From positions 372,001-436,000 of the forward strand of contig NZ_CP160403.1 of assembly GCF_040782645.1 (NCBI RefSeq): a stretch of 64,000 nucleotides of DNA, read 5' to 3'. The stretch comes from Streptomyces sp. HUAS ZL42 (GTDB lineage Bacteria; Actinomycetota; Actinomycetes; Streptomycetales; Streptomycetaceae). A model generated the notes under the pieces. That model saw only the letters and a list, made by a program, of their open reading frames with translations, searched no databases and had not been told where the DNA came from. Positions 54,155 through 62,371 of the stretch are shown piece after piece (position 1 is the stretch's first letter; each line of letters opens with the position of its first letter). Position numbers and translations under genes: made by a program.

Positions 54155-54170
54155 ATTCCTATATCGGAAT
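54155..54170. promoter_or_regulatory. palindrome abutting the ArsR start codon
   Basis: 'attcctatatcggaat' carries inverted arms ATTCC/GGAAT around an AT-rich core and touches the ArsR start codon. It is the least GC-rich stretch nearby, so it may be operator and -10 region at once, with a leaderless transcript. Confidence 0.5.
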
Positions 54171-54189
54171 ACATCAAGCGTGATCGCCG

Positions 54190-54545
54190 CGTGGAGGCCG
54201 TGCATCCTCGGTGAGCGGCCACCAGGGCCGGTACGAGATGCGGGAGATCGTCAACGCGCTCCTCCACCAGGGCCGCACCGGCTGCCGGTGGGATCTGCTG
54301 CCGCACGACCTGCCCCCGCGTGGTGCGGTGATGTGCTCCTTCAGCAGGTGGCGCGACGACGGCATCGACCGGACCATCCATGAACTGGTGCGTTGGCAGG
54401 GGCGTGAGAAGGCGCGGCGGGACCCGAGCCTGGTGGTGCTCGGCACCCAGAGCGTGCACCTGGCGGCCGGGGTCCCTGCGAAGTCGACGGGGTGTGATGC
54501 GGCGAAAGTACCGGGCCACAGGCGCGGCCTGGCCGTTGACGGGTT
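54190..54545 (+). pseudogene. IS5-family transposase N-terminal remnant
   Basis: The frame reads 'REIVNALLHQGRTGCRWDLL', 'PHDLPPRGAVMCSFSRWRDD', 'GIDRTIHELVRWQGREKARR' and 'VPGHRRGLAVDGLG', the first third of a Streptomyces IS5 transposase up to just past the 'LDSQSV' catalytic Asp region, here 'VLGTQSVH' with the Asp replaced by Gly. The catalytic core is gone. A second, less complete IS5 scrap is at 29990-30316. Confidence 0.7.
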
Positions 54546-54639
54546 GGGGGGCAGATCGCGCAGCTGGCCGCACGGCGGGACGTACCCCCCGCAGCAGTCC
54601 GGCGCAGGCTCACCGGGGACACCACCGCAGCGTGGCGCG

Positions 54640-54919
54640 GCGCATGACCGGCGGGGAGCTGACGCCGGGGGCGGTGCTGGCACGACTGGAGGCGCGGGAA
54701 GGGGAGGTCGCCGCGCAGGCCGAGGCGACGAGGGAGCAGATCGCGCAGCTGACCGCGCGGCGGGACGAGCTCGGCCGGGCCGCCGAGGAGGTCCGGCTCA
54801 TCCGCAAGACGCTGCTGGAACTGCCCGATCCGCCCCCTCGCTGTGGCCAACACGCCGCTGCGGGCGCGGCACGTGTGCGAAGCGATGGATCTGGGCATCG
54901 CACCCATACCGCCCTCTGA
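54640..54919 (+). pseudogene. coiled-coil ORF fragment of a Streptomyces repeat gene
   Basis: 'LARLEAREGEVAAQAEATRE', 'QIAQLTARRDELGRAAEEVR' and 'LIRKTLLELPDPP' form a heptad-rich coiled coil. In a second frame 'PLRARHVCEAMDLGIAP' looks like the start of its C-terminal winged-helix part, so a frameshift lies between them. The same gene type is scattered through Streptomyces genomes. A 31-bp stretch (54737-54767) is repeated with two mismatches at 54552-54582, showing a second, shorter copy just upstream. Confidence 0.5.
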
Positions 54920-55150
54920 GGGGCCGGAGATCAGCAATGGTCTCCGGCTACCCGACCACAGATCGATCAGTTGCCGTCTCGATCCGTGGTTGGCCATCGC
55001 CCCGTTTCGATTGCCCAGGACAAGCCCAGGTGCTTGCCGCAGGCTCAGCCGCTCGCCTGGGTCCGGGTGACCCGAGTCACACGCCGCTCCTGTCAGCAAT
55101 CGGGGCGCCGTCTCGTTCAAGGGGCACACGAACGAGACAGGAGCATCGCC
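54920..55150. promoter_or_regulatory. promoter region of the oxidoreductase-sigma operon
   Basis: This gap must hold the promoter. It contains 'gtgacccgagtcacacg' (near 55066) and 'tgtcagc..cgtctcg' (near 55096-55115), which loosely resemble ECF-type elements (a GTCA-containing -35 and a CGTC -10). The spacing does not fit the ECF41 consensus exactly, so this is suggestive only. Confidence 0.25.
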
Positions 55151-56341
55151 ATGAAGCACCGCATCGTCGTACTCGGCGCTGGATACGCCGGGGCCTTCGC
55201 CGCCGGAAACCTGGCCCGTCGGCTCTCCCCCGCCGACACCGAGATCACCGTCGTCAATGCCGTGCCCGAATTCGTCGAGCGGATGCGGCTCCACCAGCTC
55301 GCGATCGGCCAGGACCTCGCGCTCCGCAAGCTCGCCGACGTATTCGCGGGCACCGGTGTGCGGCTGCGCCTGGCGCGTGTCACCGGCATCGACCCCGAGC
55401 GCAGGACCGTAGCCGTGACCGGCGAGGACGGCGATGGCGAGCTCGCGTACGACACGCTTCTCTACGCGCTCGGCAGCTCCGTAGCCCACCATGGCGTGTC
55501 CGGCGTGGCCGAGTACGCCTTCGATGTGACCGGCCGGTCCTCGGCGCTGCGTCTGCGTGAGCGCCTGGCCGGCCTGGGCGAGGGCGGCACGGTGCTGGTC
55601 GTCGGTGAGGGGCTCACCGGCATCGAGACCGCGACCGAGTTCGCCGAGTCTCGGCCCGACCTCTCGGTCGCGCTCGCCGCCCGCGGTGAGCTGGGCGCCT
55701 GGCTCTCCCCGAAGGCCCGCCGTCACCTGCGTCGGGCCTTCGACCGGCTCGGCATCACCGTCCACGAGCACACCGACGTCGAAGCTGTCGAGCCGGCACG
55801 GGCGATCGCCGTCGGCGGTGCGTCCATCCCTGCCGATGTCACTGTGTGGTCGGCCGGGTTCGCCGTGCACCCCATCGCGGCCGCCAGCGGCCTGGAGGTC
55901 GCCGGGACCGGCCAGATCGTCGTCGACCGCACCATGCGCTCGGTCTCGCACCCGGAGGTCTACGCCGCCGGTGACTGCGCCTACGCGATCGGCGAGAACG
56001 GCCGGCCGCTGCCGATGTCCTGCGCCTCGGCCGGCTACACCAACATGCAGGCGACCGCCGCGATCATCGCGCGCCTGACGGGCGGCGAGGTCCCGACCAC
56101 CGGGTTGAAGTACCACGGCAACCACATCAGCCTCGGGCGGCGGGACGCGATATTCCAGATGGTGGACGGGGACGTCCGGTCGAAGTCCTGGTATTTGGGC
56201 GGCCGGACCGCCGCGTGGCTCAAGTCGGGCGTGCTCAAGGGAGCCGGGTGGGGCATCGCCCACCCGACCTTCGGCATGCCGAAGCGCAAGCGCCGCCTGG
56301 CCACCGCGCCTGACCGGGCCGGCGTGAAGGTCGCCGCATAG
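55151..56341 (+). CDS. NADH-dehydrogenase-like FAD oxidoreductase
   Basis: The 396-residue flavoprotein starts at 55151 after GACAGGAGC. It has the FAD-binding 'VVLGAGYAGAFAAGNLARRL', an NAD(P)H-binding 'TVLVVGEGLTGIETATEFAE', and the second FAD motif 'SHPEVYAAGDCAYA'. This is the type II NADH dehydrogenase/ferredoxin-reductase fold. The lack of a C-terminal membrane helix fits a soluble enzyme. It is followed after only 10 bp by an ECF41-like sigma factor gene; such sigma factors are regularly encoded beside an oxidoreductase, decarboxylase or epimerase and usually control that gene. Substrate unknown. Confidence 0.88.
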   Translation: MKHRIVVLGAGYAGAFAAGNLARRLSPADTEITVVNAVPEFVERMRLHQLAIGQDLALRKLADVFAGTGVRLRLARVTGIDPERRTVAVTGEDGDGELAYDTLLYALGSSVAHHGVSGVAEYAFDVTGRSSALRLRERLAGLGEGGTVLVVGEGLTGIETATEFAESRPDLSVALAARGELGAWLSPKARRHLRRAFDRLGITVHEHTDVEAVEPARAIAVGGASIPADVTVWSAGFAVHPIAAASGLEVAGTGQIVVDRTMRSVSHPEVYAAGDCAYAIGENGRPLPMSCASAGYTNMQATAAIIARLTGGEVPTTGLKYHGNHISLGRRDAIFQMVDGDVRSKSWYLGGRTAAWLKSGVLKGAGWGIAHPTFGMPKRKRRLATAPDRAGVKVAA

Positions 56342-56351
56342 GCTGCACCGC

Positions 56352-57290
56352 ATGGACAGCGCTGCCATCGATCGGTTCGAGGCCAGCCGGGGCCGGCTGG
56401 CCTCGCTCGCGTACCGTCTGCTCGGCTCGGCCTCCGACGCCGAGGACGCCGTGCAGGACACGTTCCTGCGCTGGCAGGCCGCGGACCGGGAAGGCATCGA
56501 GGTGCCGGAAGCGTGGCTGCCCAAGGTCGTCACCAATCTCTGCCTCGACCGGCTCCGCTCGGCGCAGGCGCGCCACGAGCGCGCCGTCGGAGACTGGCTG
56601 CCCGAGCCACTCCTCGAGGGCGACCCGATGCTCGGCCCTGCCGATACCTTCGAGCAGCGCGAATCGGTGTCCTTGGCCGTACTGACCCTCATGGAGCGCC
56701 TCTCGCCGGTCGAGCGGGCCGCTTACGTCCTGCGCGAGGCCTTCTCGTACCCCCACGCCGAGATCGCCGGGATCCTCGACATCACCGAGTCCGCGAGCCA
56801 GCAGCATGTTCACCGGGCCCGACGCCGGGTCGCCGCCGAGCGCCGCAGCGGCGAGGAGGTGGACCCCGCCTCCGCGCGCCGGATTGTCGAGGAGTTCCTC
56901 GCCGCGGCCACGTCGGGGCGCGTCGAACGGCTGGTGGCGATGCTCACCGCCGACGCGACCGCGGTCTCGGACGGCGCGGGACTGGCCAGGCGGCTGCTGC
57001 GGTACAAGACGCGCGAGCGCATCGCCTCCTACGTGCGGGCCGGTTTCAAGCCCACTCCGGCGAAGCGGCGGCTGGCCGGCGGCTCCCCCGCGTTCCACAT
57101 CGCGCTGGTCAACGGCTCCCCGGCCGTCATCGCCGTGGTCGACGACCGGGTCGTGGGCGCGGTGGCTTTCGAAGTCAGCGACGGCAAGGTCGCGGCCCTG
57201 CGCGGCATCGCCGCCGCAGACCGGCTCGCGCGCCTCAACGAGGCCTGGCGGCAGCACGAACCCGACGCTCCGGTCATCAACGCATGGTGA
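56352..57290 (+). CDS. ECF41-like RNA polymerase sigma factor (SigJ type)
   Basis: The 312-residue protein carries sigma region 2 ('LASLAYRLLGSASDAEDAVQ', 'DTFLRWQA') and region 4 ('LSPVERAAYVLREAFSYPHA', 'EIAGILDITESASQQHVHRA'), then a ~120-residue SnoaL-like C-terminal domain ('EEFLAAATSGRVERLVAMLT', 'VSDGAGLARRLLRYKT'). This layout is that of ECF41, in which the C-terminal domain replaces an anti-sigma factor and modulates activity. No anti-sigma gene is present. It is transcribed with the FAD oxidoreductase, its likely target. Confidence 0.9.
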   Translation: MDSAAIDRFEASRGRLASLAYRLLGSASDAEDAVQDTFLRWQAADREGIEVPEAWLPKVVTNLCLDRLRSAQARHERAVGDWLPEPLLEGDPMLGPADTFEQRESVSLAVLTLMERLSPVERAAYVLREAFSYPHAEIAGILDITESASQQHVHRARRRVAAERRSGEEVDPASARRIVEEFLAAATSGRVERLVAMLTADATAVSDGAGLARRLLRYKTRERIASYVRAGFKPTPAKRRLAGGSPAFHIALVNGSPAVIAVVDDRVVGAVAFEVSDGKVAALRGIAAADRLARLNEAWRQHEPDAPVINAW

Positions 57291-57403
57291 CCAGAGCCAC
57301 CGGAATCCAGTGACCTGAGTCGGAGCGAGGACGGCGCCCTTCGTCCCCCGGCGCTGCACAGCAGCACGGGGGACGAAGCACGTCGGTCTCCCGAATCAGC
57401 CGG

Positions 57404-57565
57404 CTACTGCGGGAGGACGAGCGAGGCGTTGGAGGCGGCGTGGTCGAACGCCTGCTCCAGAGCGGGGAAGCACGCCAGCAGCTGGGCCCGCAATCGGTTG
57501 ATGGCCCGGGCGCGGTCGGCTGCCAGGTCCTAGCGGCGGGCGGTGAGGATTTCAGGTCCACCCGT
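57404..57565 (-). pseudogene. IS110-family transposase internal scrap
   Basis: The frame 'EILTARR', a TAG stop, then 'DLAADRARAINRLRAQLLAC' and 'FPALEQAFDHAASNASLVLP' matches the central region of IS110 transposases ('LTARR.DLV.DRTR.INRLR..L...FP.LE'). A nonsense codon and both truncated ends make it dead. The rest of 57291-57641 is empty. Confidence 0.65.
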
Positions 57566-57641
57566 CTCGTCCCAGTCCTGCAGGGCTGCAGGTATGCACC
57601 GCGCTCAAGACCTGGCCGGAAGATCACTGAGGTATGTCACT

Positions 57642-58817
57642 TCAGGAGGCAGCAGCTGCACCGACTGCTGGTTCGCCTGCTTCTTCATCGAGCCGGTCCA
57701 CGACGATCATCGCCGCATCGTCCGCCAGGTGACCCCCGGTGTGACGGATCAATGCCTGGTGCAGTTGTTCCAGGAACTGCGACGGGGTGCAGGTGGGCAC
57801 CGCTTCCATGGCCTCGGTCAACGCGAAGAAGACGCTGTCGGGATTGCGGGCTTCGATCACGCCGTCGGTGTGCAGCAGCAGACGGTCACCGGGTGCGAGC
57901 GGATACCTCTCCGCCTTGGCGGGAGCGCCGGTGATCAAGTCGTCCAGGCCCAGGGGTGGCAGCGGTGAGCTGGGCATCAGGGCGTGAACCTTGCCCTGGT
58001 GCAGTAGCAGCGGAGGCGGATGGCCGCGATTGACCACCTGGACCTCGAAGCCGTCGGGCACCTGCGCCACGAGGGCAGTGACGAAGTCCTCCGCCTGCTC
58101 TTCCCTCTCGACCTGGTCGACCGCGCCCGGCGCGGCTCGCTCCCGGTGCAGCGCAGCCGCGCAGTGGTTCATCACCTCCACCAGGTCGTCCTCATAGTGC
58201 GCGGCCTCGCGGAAGGCGTTCAGCACGGCCGCAGCCAACCCCACAGCAGGCAGCCCTTTGCCGCGGACGTCGCCCACGATCATCCGGACCCCGTACCGCG
58301 TCTCTACGGCTTCGTACAGATCGCCGCCAATCTGCGCTCCCCTTTCGGCTGCGAGATACATGCTGGCCGCCCGTACCGGCCCGAGCCGGGCCGGTACGGG
58401 CCGCAGCAGGACTCTTTGTGCTGCCACGGCGACCCGGCGAACCTGGTTGAGCTCGCTCTGTCTGCGTGTGCGCACAGCTTTACTCGTGATGACACTGGCC
58501 ACGGACACCACCAGGAGGCCGAGGAGGTTGCTGTAGATCAGCAGGCCACCCCACGCCTCGTGCACGGTGGTGGTGGTCAGGCTGACGGCCAGGGCTCCGG
58601 CCGCTGCCGCGAGGGTGCCTTTCGGTCCCATAGTCAGCGAAGCCAAGGCCGGCATGGCGACGAGGAGAGGGCCGGTGTAGATATCGTGCGCAGGCGAGAG
58701 CTCGATCCCCAGCCCGAACAGTATGATCACGAACGGCACGCACTGCGCGACTCGGAAAACAGCCCGGCTGTGCCCACCCGCTCCGGGCGGAGGAGCCAGG
58801 TGGAAGAGCGTCCGCAT
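57642..58817 (-). CDS. membrane-bound SpoIIE-type serine phosphatase
   Basis: The 391-residue protein has about four N-terminal membrane helices ('VAQCVPFVIILFGLGIELSP', 'PLLVAMPALASLTMGPKGTL', 'LLIYSNLLGLLVVSVASVIT') and a C-terminal PP2C/SpoIIE phosphatase with 'RGAQIGGDLYEAVET', 'MIVGDVRGKGLPAVGLAAAV', 'RLLLHTDGVIEARNPDSVFF' and 'LADDAAMIVVDRL'. The usual first acidic residue is present in 'GGDLYEA'. These enzymes act on anti-anti-sigma factors in stress or antibiotic regulation. No partner gene adjoins it. Start at 58817 by homology with membrane topology; ribosome-binding site is weak. Confidence 0.87.
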   Translation of the reverse strand: MRTLFHLAPPPGAGGHSRAVFRVAQCVPFVIILFGLGIELSPAHDIYTGPLLVAMPALASLTMGPKGTLAAAAGALAVSLTTTTVHEAWGGLLIYSNLLGLLVVSVASVITSKAVRTRRQSELNQVRRVAVAAQRVLLRPVPARLGPVRAASMYLAAERGAQIGGDLYEAVETRYGVRMIVGDVRGKGLPAVGLAAAVLNAFREAAHYEDDLVEVMNHCAAALHRERAAPGAVDQVEREEQAEDFVTALVAQVPDGFEVQVVNRGHPPPLLLHQGKVHALMPSSPLPPLGLDDLITGAPAKAERYPLAPGDRLLLHTDGVIEARNPDSVFFALTEAMEAVPTCTPSQFLEQLHQALIRHTGGHLADDAAMIVVDRLDEEAGEPAVGAAAAS

Positions 58818-59060
58818 GGGTACAAGCCTGCCTCGCTGAAGTGGACTGTTCCACTCATTGCTCCCCGGGCGACCGGGGCCGTGACCGAAACCTCGCCGGC
58901 GCCGCGGTGCACCCGGGCGCCGCACCTCTCCGAGCGTCGCTCGAACTTTGGTTCAGCCGCCGCCGACAACCTCGACTCCATCGCCGCTCACATCGGCCAA
59001 CCCGCCTTCAGGCGGTGAGCACCCGCAAGCAGGACGGACGGCTCGCCTTCACCGTACATT
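58818..59060. other. intergenic, nothing supported
   Basis: Upstream side of the membrane phosphatase gene. Open frames exist but have no recognisable motif. Confidence 0.35.
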
Positions 59061-59245
59061 GCCGTTCCGCCCGACCCTGGCCTGGTTCATCGCCCGCCGC
59101 CCCGGCGGCACCATCGGCGGCGCCCTGCAATTCCGCCACCGGCGCACCCAGATGTTCGAGGGCTACGCGGCACCAGCGACTCCGGCTTCCGTGACGAGGT
59201 CGAGGCCGAAGAAGCACTCTCCCTCGGCCAGTACCTCGCCGGGCG
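59061..59245 (+). pseudogene. tyrosine-type integrase C-terminal remnant
   Basis: 'LAWFIARRPGGTIGGALQFR' and 'HRRTQMFEGYA' run, after a frameshift, into 'GTSDSGFRDEVEAEEALSLG' and 'QYLAG'. This matches the end of actinobacterial site-specific integrases ('LAWHIAR.PGG.VAGA.QYRHL.IQMFEGYAGTS.SGFR.EVE.E.ALARGE'). The catalytic part upstream is gone. A perfect 24-bp palindrome begins one base after its end. Confidence 0.65.
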
Positions 59246-59269
59246 CCCTGCCCGGGATCCCGGGCAGGG
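59246..59269. terminator. 24-bp perfect palindrome between two gene remnants
   Basis: The palindrome 'ccctgcccggga' plus its exact complement marks the boundary between the integrase remnant and the opposing SDR remnant. It could be a terminator or a recombination scar. Confidence 0.5.
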
Positions 59270-59530
59270 GAGCCCGTGTTTGGCGGCCACGTACACCGCG
59301 AACCAGCGGTACCCCACCATGCCCGCGGTCGACGAGAGTGATGACGCTGCCCGAGCGCTGCGCCACCATGGTGGGCAGCACCGCCCGCATCGCCCGCCAG
59401 GAGCCGGACGGGTCGATGTCCAGCATCAGGCTCCACTCGTCTTCGGCGATCTCGTGCACCGGCTTGCCCGAAGGCGCCGCGATCCCGGCATTGTTCACCA
59501 GGACGTCGATCCCGCCGAAGCGCTCCGCAG
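59265..59530 (-). pseudogene. short-chain dehydrogenase remnant
   Basis: The frame reads 'FGGIDVLVNNAGIAAPSGKP', 'VHEIAEDEWSLMLDIDPSGS' and 'WRAMRAVLPTMVAQRSGSVI', then after a frameshift 'VGYRWFAVYVAAKHGL' with the catalytic 'YxxxK' (here 'YVAAK'). This is the middle of an SDR enzyme; the cofactor-binding N-terminus and the C-terminus are lost. Confidence 0.75.
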
Positions 59531-60037
59531 CGTCGTCCGCAGCCCCTTGAGGCGCGGTGGCGGGGCTCGGAGCGGTCGCGTGGGGTCCGGTGAACCTCCC
59601 AGTGTGCGGTGGGGATGCCCGTCAGCGCGGTCAGGTCCTCGCCGGTGAGCGGCCTGCACATGGCGCGGCAGGGCATCCGGGGTGGGCGGGGCGGGGGTGT
59701 GCAGGTGCCGGCAGCGGGCGGCGGCGTGCGGGTCGTCCGCTGGGTGCGGATGGACCGGGGCTGAGACGGCAAGCCCGGTGTCGGCGATGAGGGTCTCGGG
59801 GCGCGGGGGGCCGAAGCAGTTCGCGAACCGGCCGTGGCGCACGGCGAAGCGCGGGGTGCAGCGGCGGTATTCGACGGCGGCGCACAGCAGGGGGCGGGCG
59901 GGGCGCGGGACGGCGTACAGGTGCCGGGGTCCGGGTGGTTCGCGGATGTTGCCCCGGCTCCGAATCACGGTGCGGACCGCGATGAGTTCCGGTGCCTGGG
60001 CAGGTCTGTCCCTCTACGAAGCGAGAGGAGAAGCGTG
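59531..60037. other. degraded region before the SMP-30 gene
   Basis: A minus-strand frame ('RHGRFANCFGPPRPETLIAD', 'MCRPLTGEDLTALTGIPTAH') is protein-like but has no recognised family and no start, so it is probably a relic. The segment also contains the promoter of the SMP-30 gene. Confidence 0.35.
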
Positions 60038-60883
60038 ATGAGCGCACCCGAAGTCCTGATGGAAGGCATCGTGTTCGGCGAGTCACCGCGCTGGCACAAC
60101 GAGCGACTCTGGTTCTCCGACTGGGGCGCGCACCAGGTGATCGCGCTTGACTCCGACCGTAGCCACGAGGTGGTGGTAACCGTTCCGTCATTCCCGATGT
60201 GCATCGACTTCCTCCCCGATGGGCGACTGCTCGTCGTGGATTCGGTACAGCGACGGCTGCTGCGCCTTGAACCGGACGGATCACTCGCCCGGCATGCCGA
60301 CCTTTCCAAGGTCTCGGAGAAACCGTGGAACGAAATCGTGGTCGACGGCCTGGGCAACGCCTATGTCAACACCATCGGTTTCGACTTTCCCGGCGGTGAG
60401 TTCGCGCCGGGCTTGATCGTGCTCGTCACGCCGGAAGGCAACGTCGATCAAGTTGCCGACGACCTCGCGTTCCCCAACGGTATGGCGATCAGCCCGGACG
60501 GTGCCACGCTGATCGTTGCTGAGTCGTATGCGAACCGGCTCACCGCCTACGACATCGCCGGCCTCGGCGGCCTCGGCAACCGGCGCGTGTGGGCGGAGAC
60601 GCCCGGCGACCACCCGGACGGAATCTGCATGGATGTCGAAGGCGCCGTCTGGTACGCCGACGTCGGCAACCAGCACTGTGTTCGTGTGCGCGAGGGCGGT
60701 GAGGTGCTCGCTTCAGTCGACCTGGATCGCGGCGCCTTCGCCTGCGCGCTCAGCCGTGGGGACGACCCCCGCTTGTTCGTCGTCGGCCAGACCTGGGACG
60801 GACCCCAGTCGCGGCAACCCAGCGGGCGGGTTGTGGCGTTCCCGGCACCAGCACCGGGTGCCGGGAAACCCAAGGCAGGATAA
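60038..60883 (+). CDS. SMP-30/gluconolactonase-family lactonase
   Basis: The 281-residue protein is a six-bladed propeller hydrolase that opens sugar lactones. Motifs are 'EGIVFGESPRWHNERLWFSD' (with the metal-binding Glu), 'FLPDGRLLVVDSVQRRLLRL', 'NEIVVDGLGNAYVNTIGFDF', 'FPNGMAISPDGATLIVAES' and 'HPDGICMDVEGAVWYADVGN' with the catalytic Asp. The ATG at 60038 follows GAGAGGAG. It stands alone; the substrate (gluconolactone or another lactone) cannot be read from the sequence. Confidence 0.9.
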   Translation: MSAPEVLMEGIVFGESPRWHNERLWFSDWGAHQVIALDSDRSHEVVVTVPSFPMCIDFLPDGRLLVVDSVQRRLLRLEPDGSLARHADLSKVSEKPWNEIVVDGLGNAYVNTIGFDFPGGEFAPGLIVLVTPEGNVDQVADDLAFPNGMAISPDGATLIVAESYANRLTAYDIAGLGGLGNRRVWAETPGDHPDGICMDVEGAVWYADVGNQHCVRVREGGEVLASVDLDRGAFACALSRGDDPRLFVVGQTWDGPQSRQPSGRVVAFPAPAPGAGKPKAG

Positions 60884-60964
60884 GTTTCACGCAGCAAGAT
60901 CGGGAGCACGGCTTCCGCGAACATCATGCGAACGGCCGAAGCCCTGCCATGCGGCGGACCGGAA

Positions 60965-61525
60965 TCAGGCGCGGGCGAGCTCGGCGGCACCGAAGGAGAC
61001 GTCGAAACGGTCGCACCAGATGCTGACGCTGGTGTAGCGGGCGGGGTCGATGTCCGCGGGCACGGCGTAGTTCTGGCTGCCCTTGTTGCCCTTGAGCTTG
61101 CCGAGGCTGACATGTTGCCCGTCGTCGAAGACGTGCCAGCCGGCCTTCCCTGCCTTCACCGGTGCGTCGGTGAGCCACACGCGCAGGTCGGGGCCGTTGC
61201 TGGTGTCTAGGTTCTCCAGCCGGACGATGTGGGAGCCGTCGGCCAGCCGTACGAGCTTCACCGTGCCCGAGGTCGTGTGCTCGTGGCTGATCAGCTCACC
61301 GGTCGCCAGCGTCTGCGGCCCGGCCGGCGTGGTGGCCGTCCGGGAGGGCGCCGCCGCGGGAGGGGCGGAGGTTTCCACCACCTGGGGCAGGGCCTCCTCG
61401 ACGGTCTCGTCCTGCCACAGCTTCCACGGCTGGAACCAGTACAGCCCGAAGCCGACTCCGGCGACAGCCACCACCAGCACCCCGATGACCAACGGCCTGG
61501 TCAGTACCTTCCGCACGCGCCCCAT
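60965..61525 (-). CDS. membrane-anchored DM13-domain protein
   Basis: The 186-residue protein has one N-terminal transmembrane helix ('PLVIGVLVVAVAGVGFGLYW') and an extracytoplasmic DM13 domain: 'HTTSGTVKLVRLADGSHIVR', 'LENLDTSNGPDLRVWLTDAP', 'LGKLKGNKGSQNYAVPADID' and 'YTSVSIWCDRFDVSFGAAEL'. DM13 domains carry a conserved Cys ('IWCDRF') and are thought to take part in extracellular electron transfer. Start at 61525 chosen at the first Met that gives an Arg-rich lead before the helix. A possible redox link to the neighbouring flavodoxin-like gene is inference. Confidence 0.87.
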   Translation of the reverse strand: MGRVRKVLTRPLVIGVLVVAVAGVGFGLYWFQPWKLWQDETVEEALPQVVETSAPPAAAPSRTATTPAGPQTLATGELISHEHTTSGTVKLVRLADGSHIVRLENLDTSNGPDLRVWLTDAPVKAGKAGWHVFDDGQHVSLGKLKGNKGSQNYAVPADIDPARYTSVSIWCDRFDVSFGAAELARA

Positions 61526-61633
61526 CCCCGCCTCGCTTCCTGAGAGTCTGTCTGTCCTCCCCATTCAACGGAAGCGGGCGGCCGTCCCACACCCCGCGGG
61601 TGATGACGGAATCCTTACGCCGCACCGTCGCAT

Positions 61634-62371
61634 TCAGCGGTGCTCGGGGTTGTCCGCGCCCGGTCGGCAGCCGGCGTCCCACTCCGAGCGCTGGTTGCCG
61701 TGGGCCGGGATGCCTCCTGCGCGTTTGAGCAGGGCCGCCAGGTGCATCAGGTTCCAGGTCATGAAGGAGGTGTTGCGGTTGGTGAAGTCGTTGTCCGGGC
61801 CGCCCGAACCGGGGTCCAGGTACGAGGGACCGGGCCCGGCCGCGCCGATCCAGCCCGCGTCCGCCTGGGGCGGGATCGTGTAGCCCAGGTGCTGCAGGCT
61901 GTAGAGGACGTTCATGGCGCAGTGCTTGACACCGTCCTCGTTTCCGGTGATCAGACACCCTCCGACACGTCCGTAGTAGGCGTACTGGCCCTGGGAGTTG
62001 AGCAGGCTGGAGCAGCTGTACAGACGCTCGATGACCTGCTTGGTGACGGAGCTGTTGTCGCCCAGCCAGATGGGCCCGGCAAGGACCAGGATGTCGGCGG
62101 CCATCACCTGCTCGTACAGCGTGGGCCAGGCGTCGGTGGCGAAGCCGTGCTCGGTCATGTCCGGGTAGACGCCGGGTGCGATGTCCTGGTCGACCGCGCG
62201 GACGAGCTCCGTGGTCACGCCCCTCGAGTCCATGATCGCCCGGCTCTTGTCGATGAGCCCCTGGGTGTGGCTGAGCTGAGGGGACGGCTTGAGCGTGCAG
62301 TTGATGAAGAGTGCGTGCAGGTCGTCGAAGCGGTAACCGTCCTCAGTGGACGGGGCGGCTGGTACTGCCAT
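61634..62371 (-). CDS. flavodoxin-family NAD(P)H-dependent FMN reductase
   Basis: The 245-residue protein has a flavodoxin-like FMN-binding fold: 'LHALFINCTLKPSPQLSHTQ', 'VRAVDQDIAPGVYPDM', 'MAADILVLAGPIWLGDNSSV', 'GRVGGCLITGNEDGVKHCAM' and 'WIGAAGPGPSYLDPGSGGPD'. It resembles WrbA/NAD(P)H:flavin reductases. The start at 62371 follows GGGAG. Downstream on the same strand lies the DM13 protein gene, 108 bp away. Confidence 0.85.
   Translation of the reverse strand: MAVPAAPSTEDGYRFDDLHALFINCTLKPSPQLSHTQGLIDKSRAIMDSRGVTTELVRAVDQDIAPGVYPDMTEHGFATDAWPTLYEQVMAADILVLAGPIWLGDNSSVTKQVIERLYSCSSLLNSQGQYAYYGRVGGCLITGNEDGVKHCAMNVLYSLQHLGYTIPPQADAGWIGAAGPGPSYLDPGSGGPDNDFTNRNTSFMTWNLMHLAALLKRAGGIPAHGNQRSEWDAGCRPGADNPEHR

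Noticed and set aside
54341..56692. 783-codon minus-strand open frame
   Set aside because: Complement of the FAD oxidoreductase and sigma genes; low-complexity composition typical of antisense GC frames.
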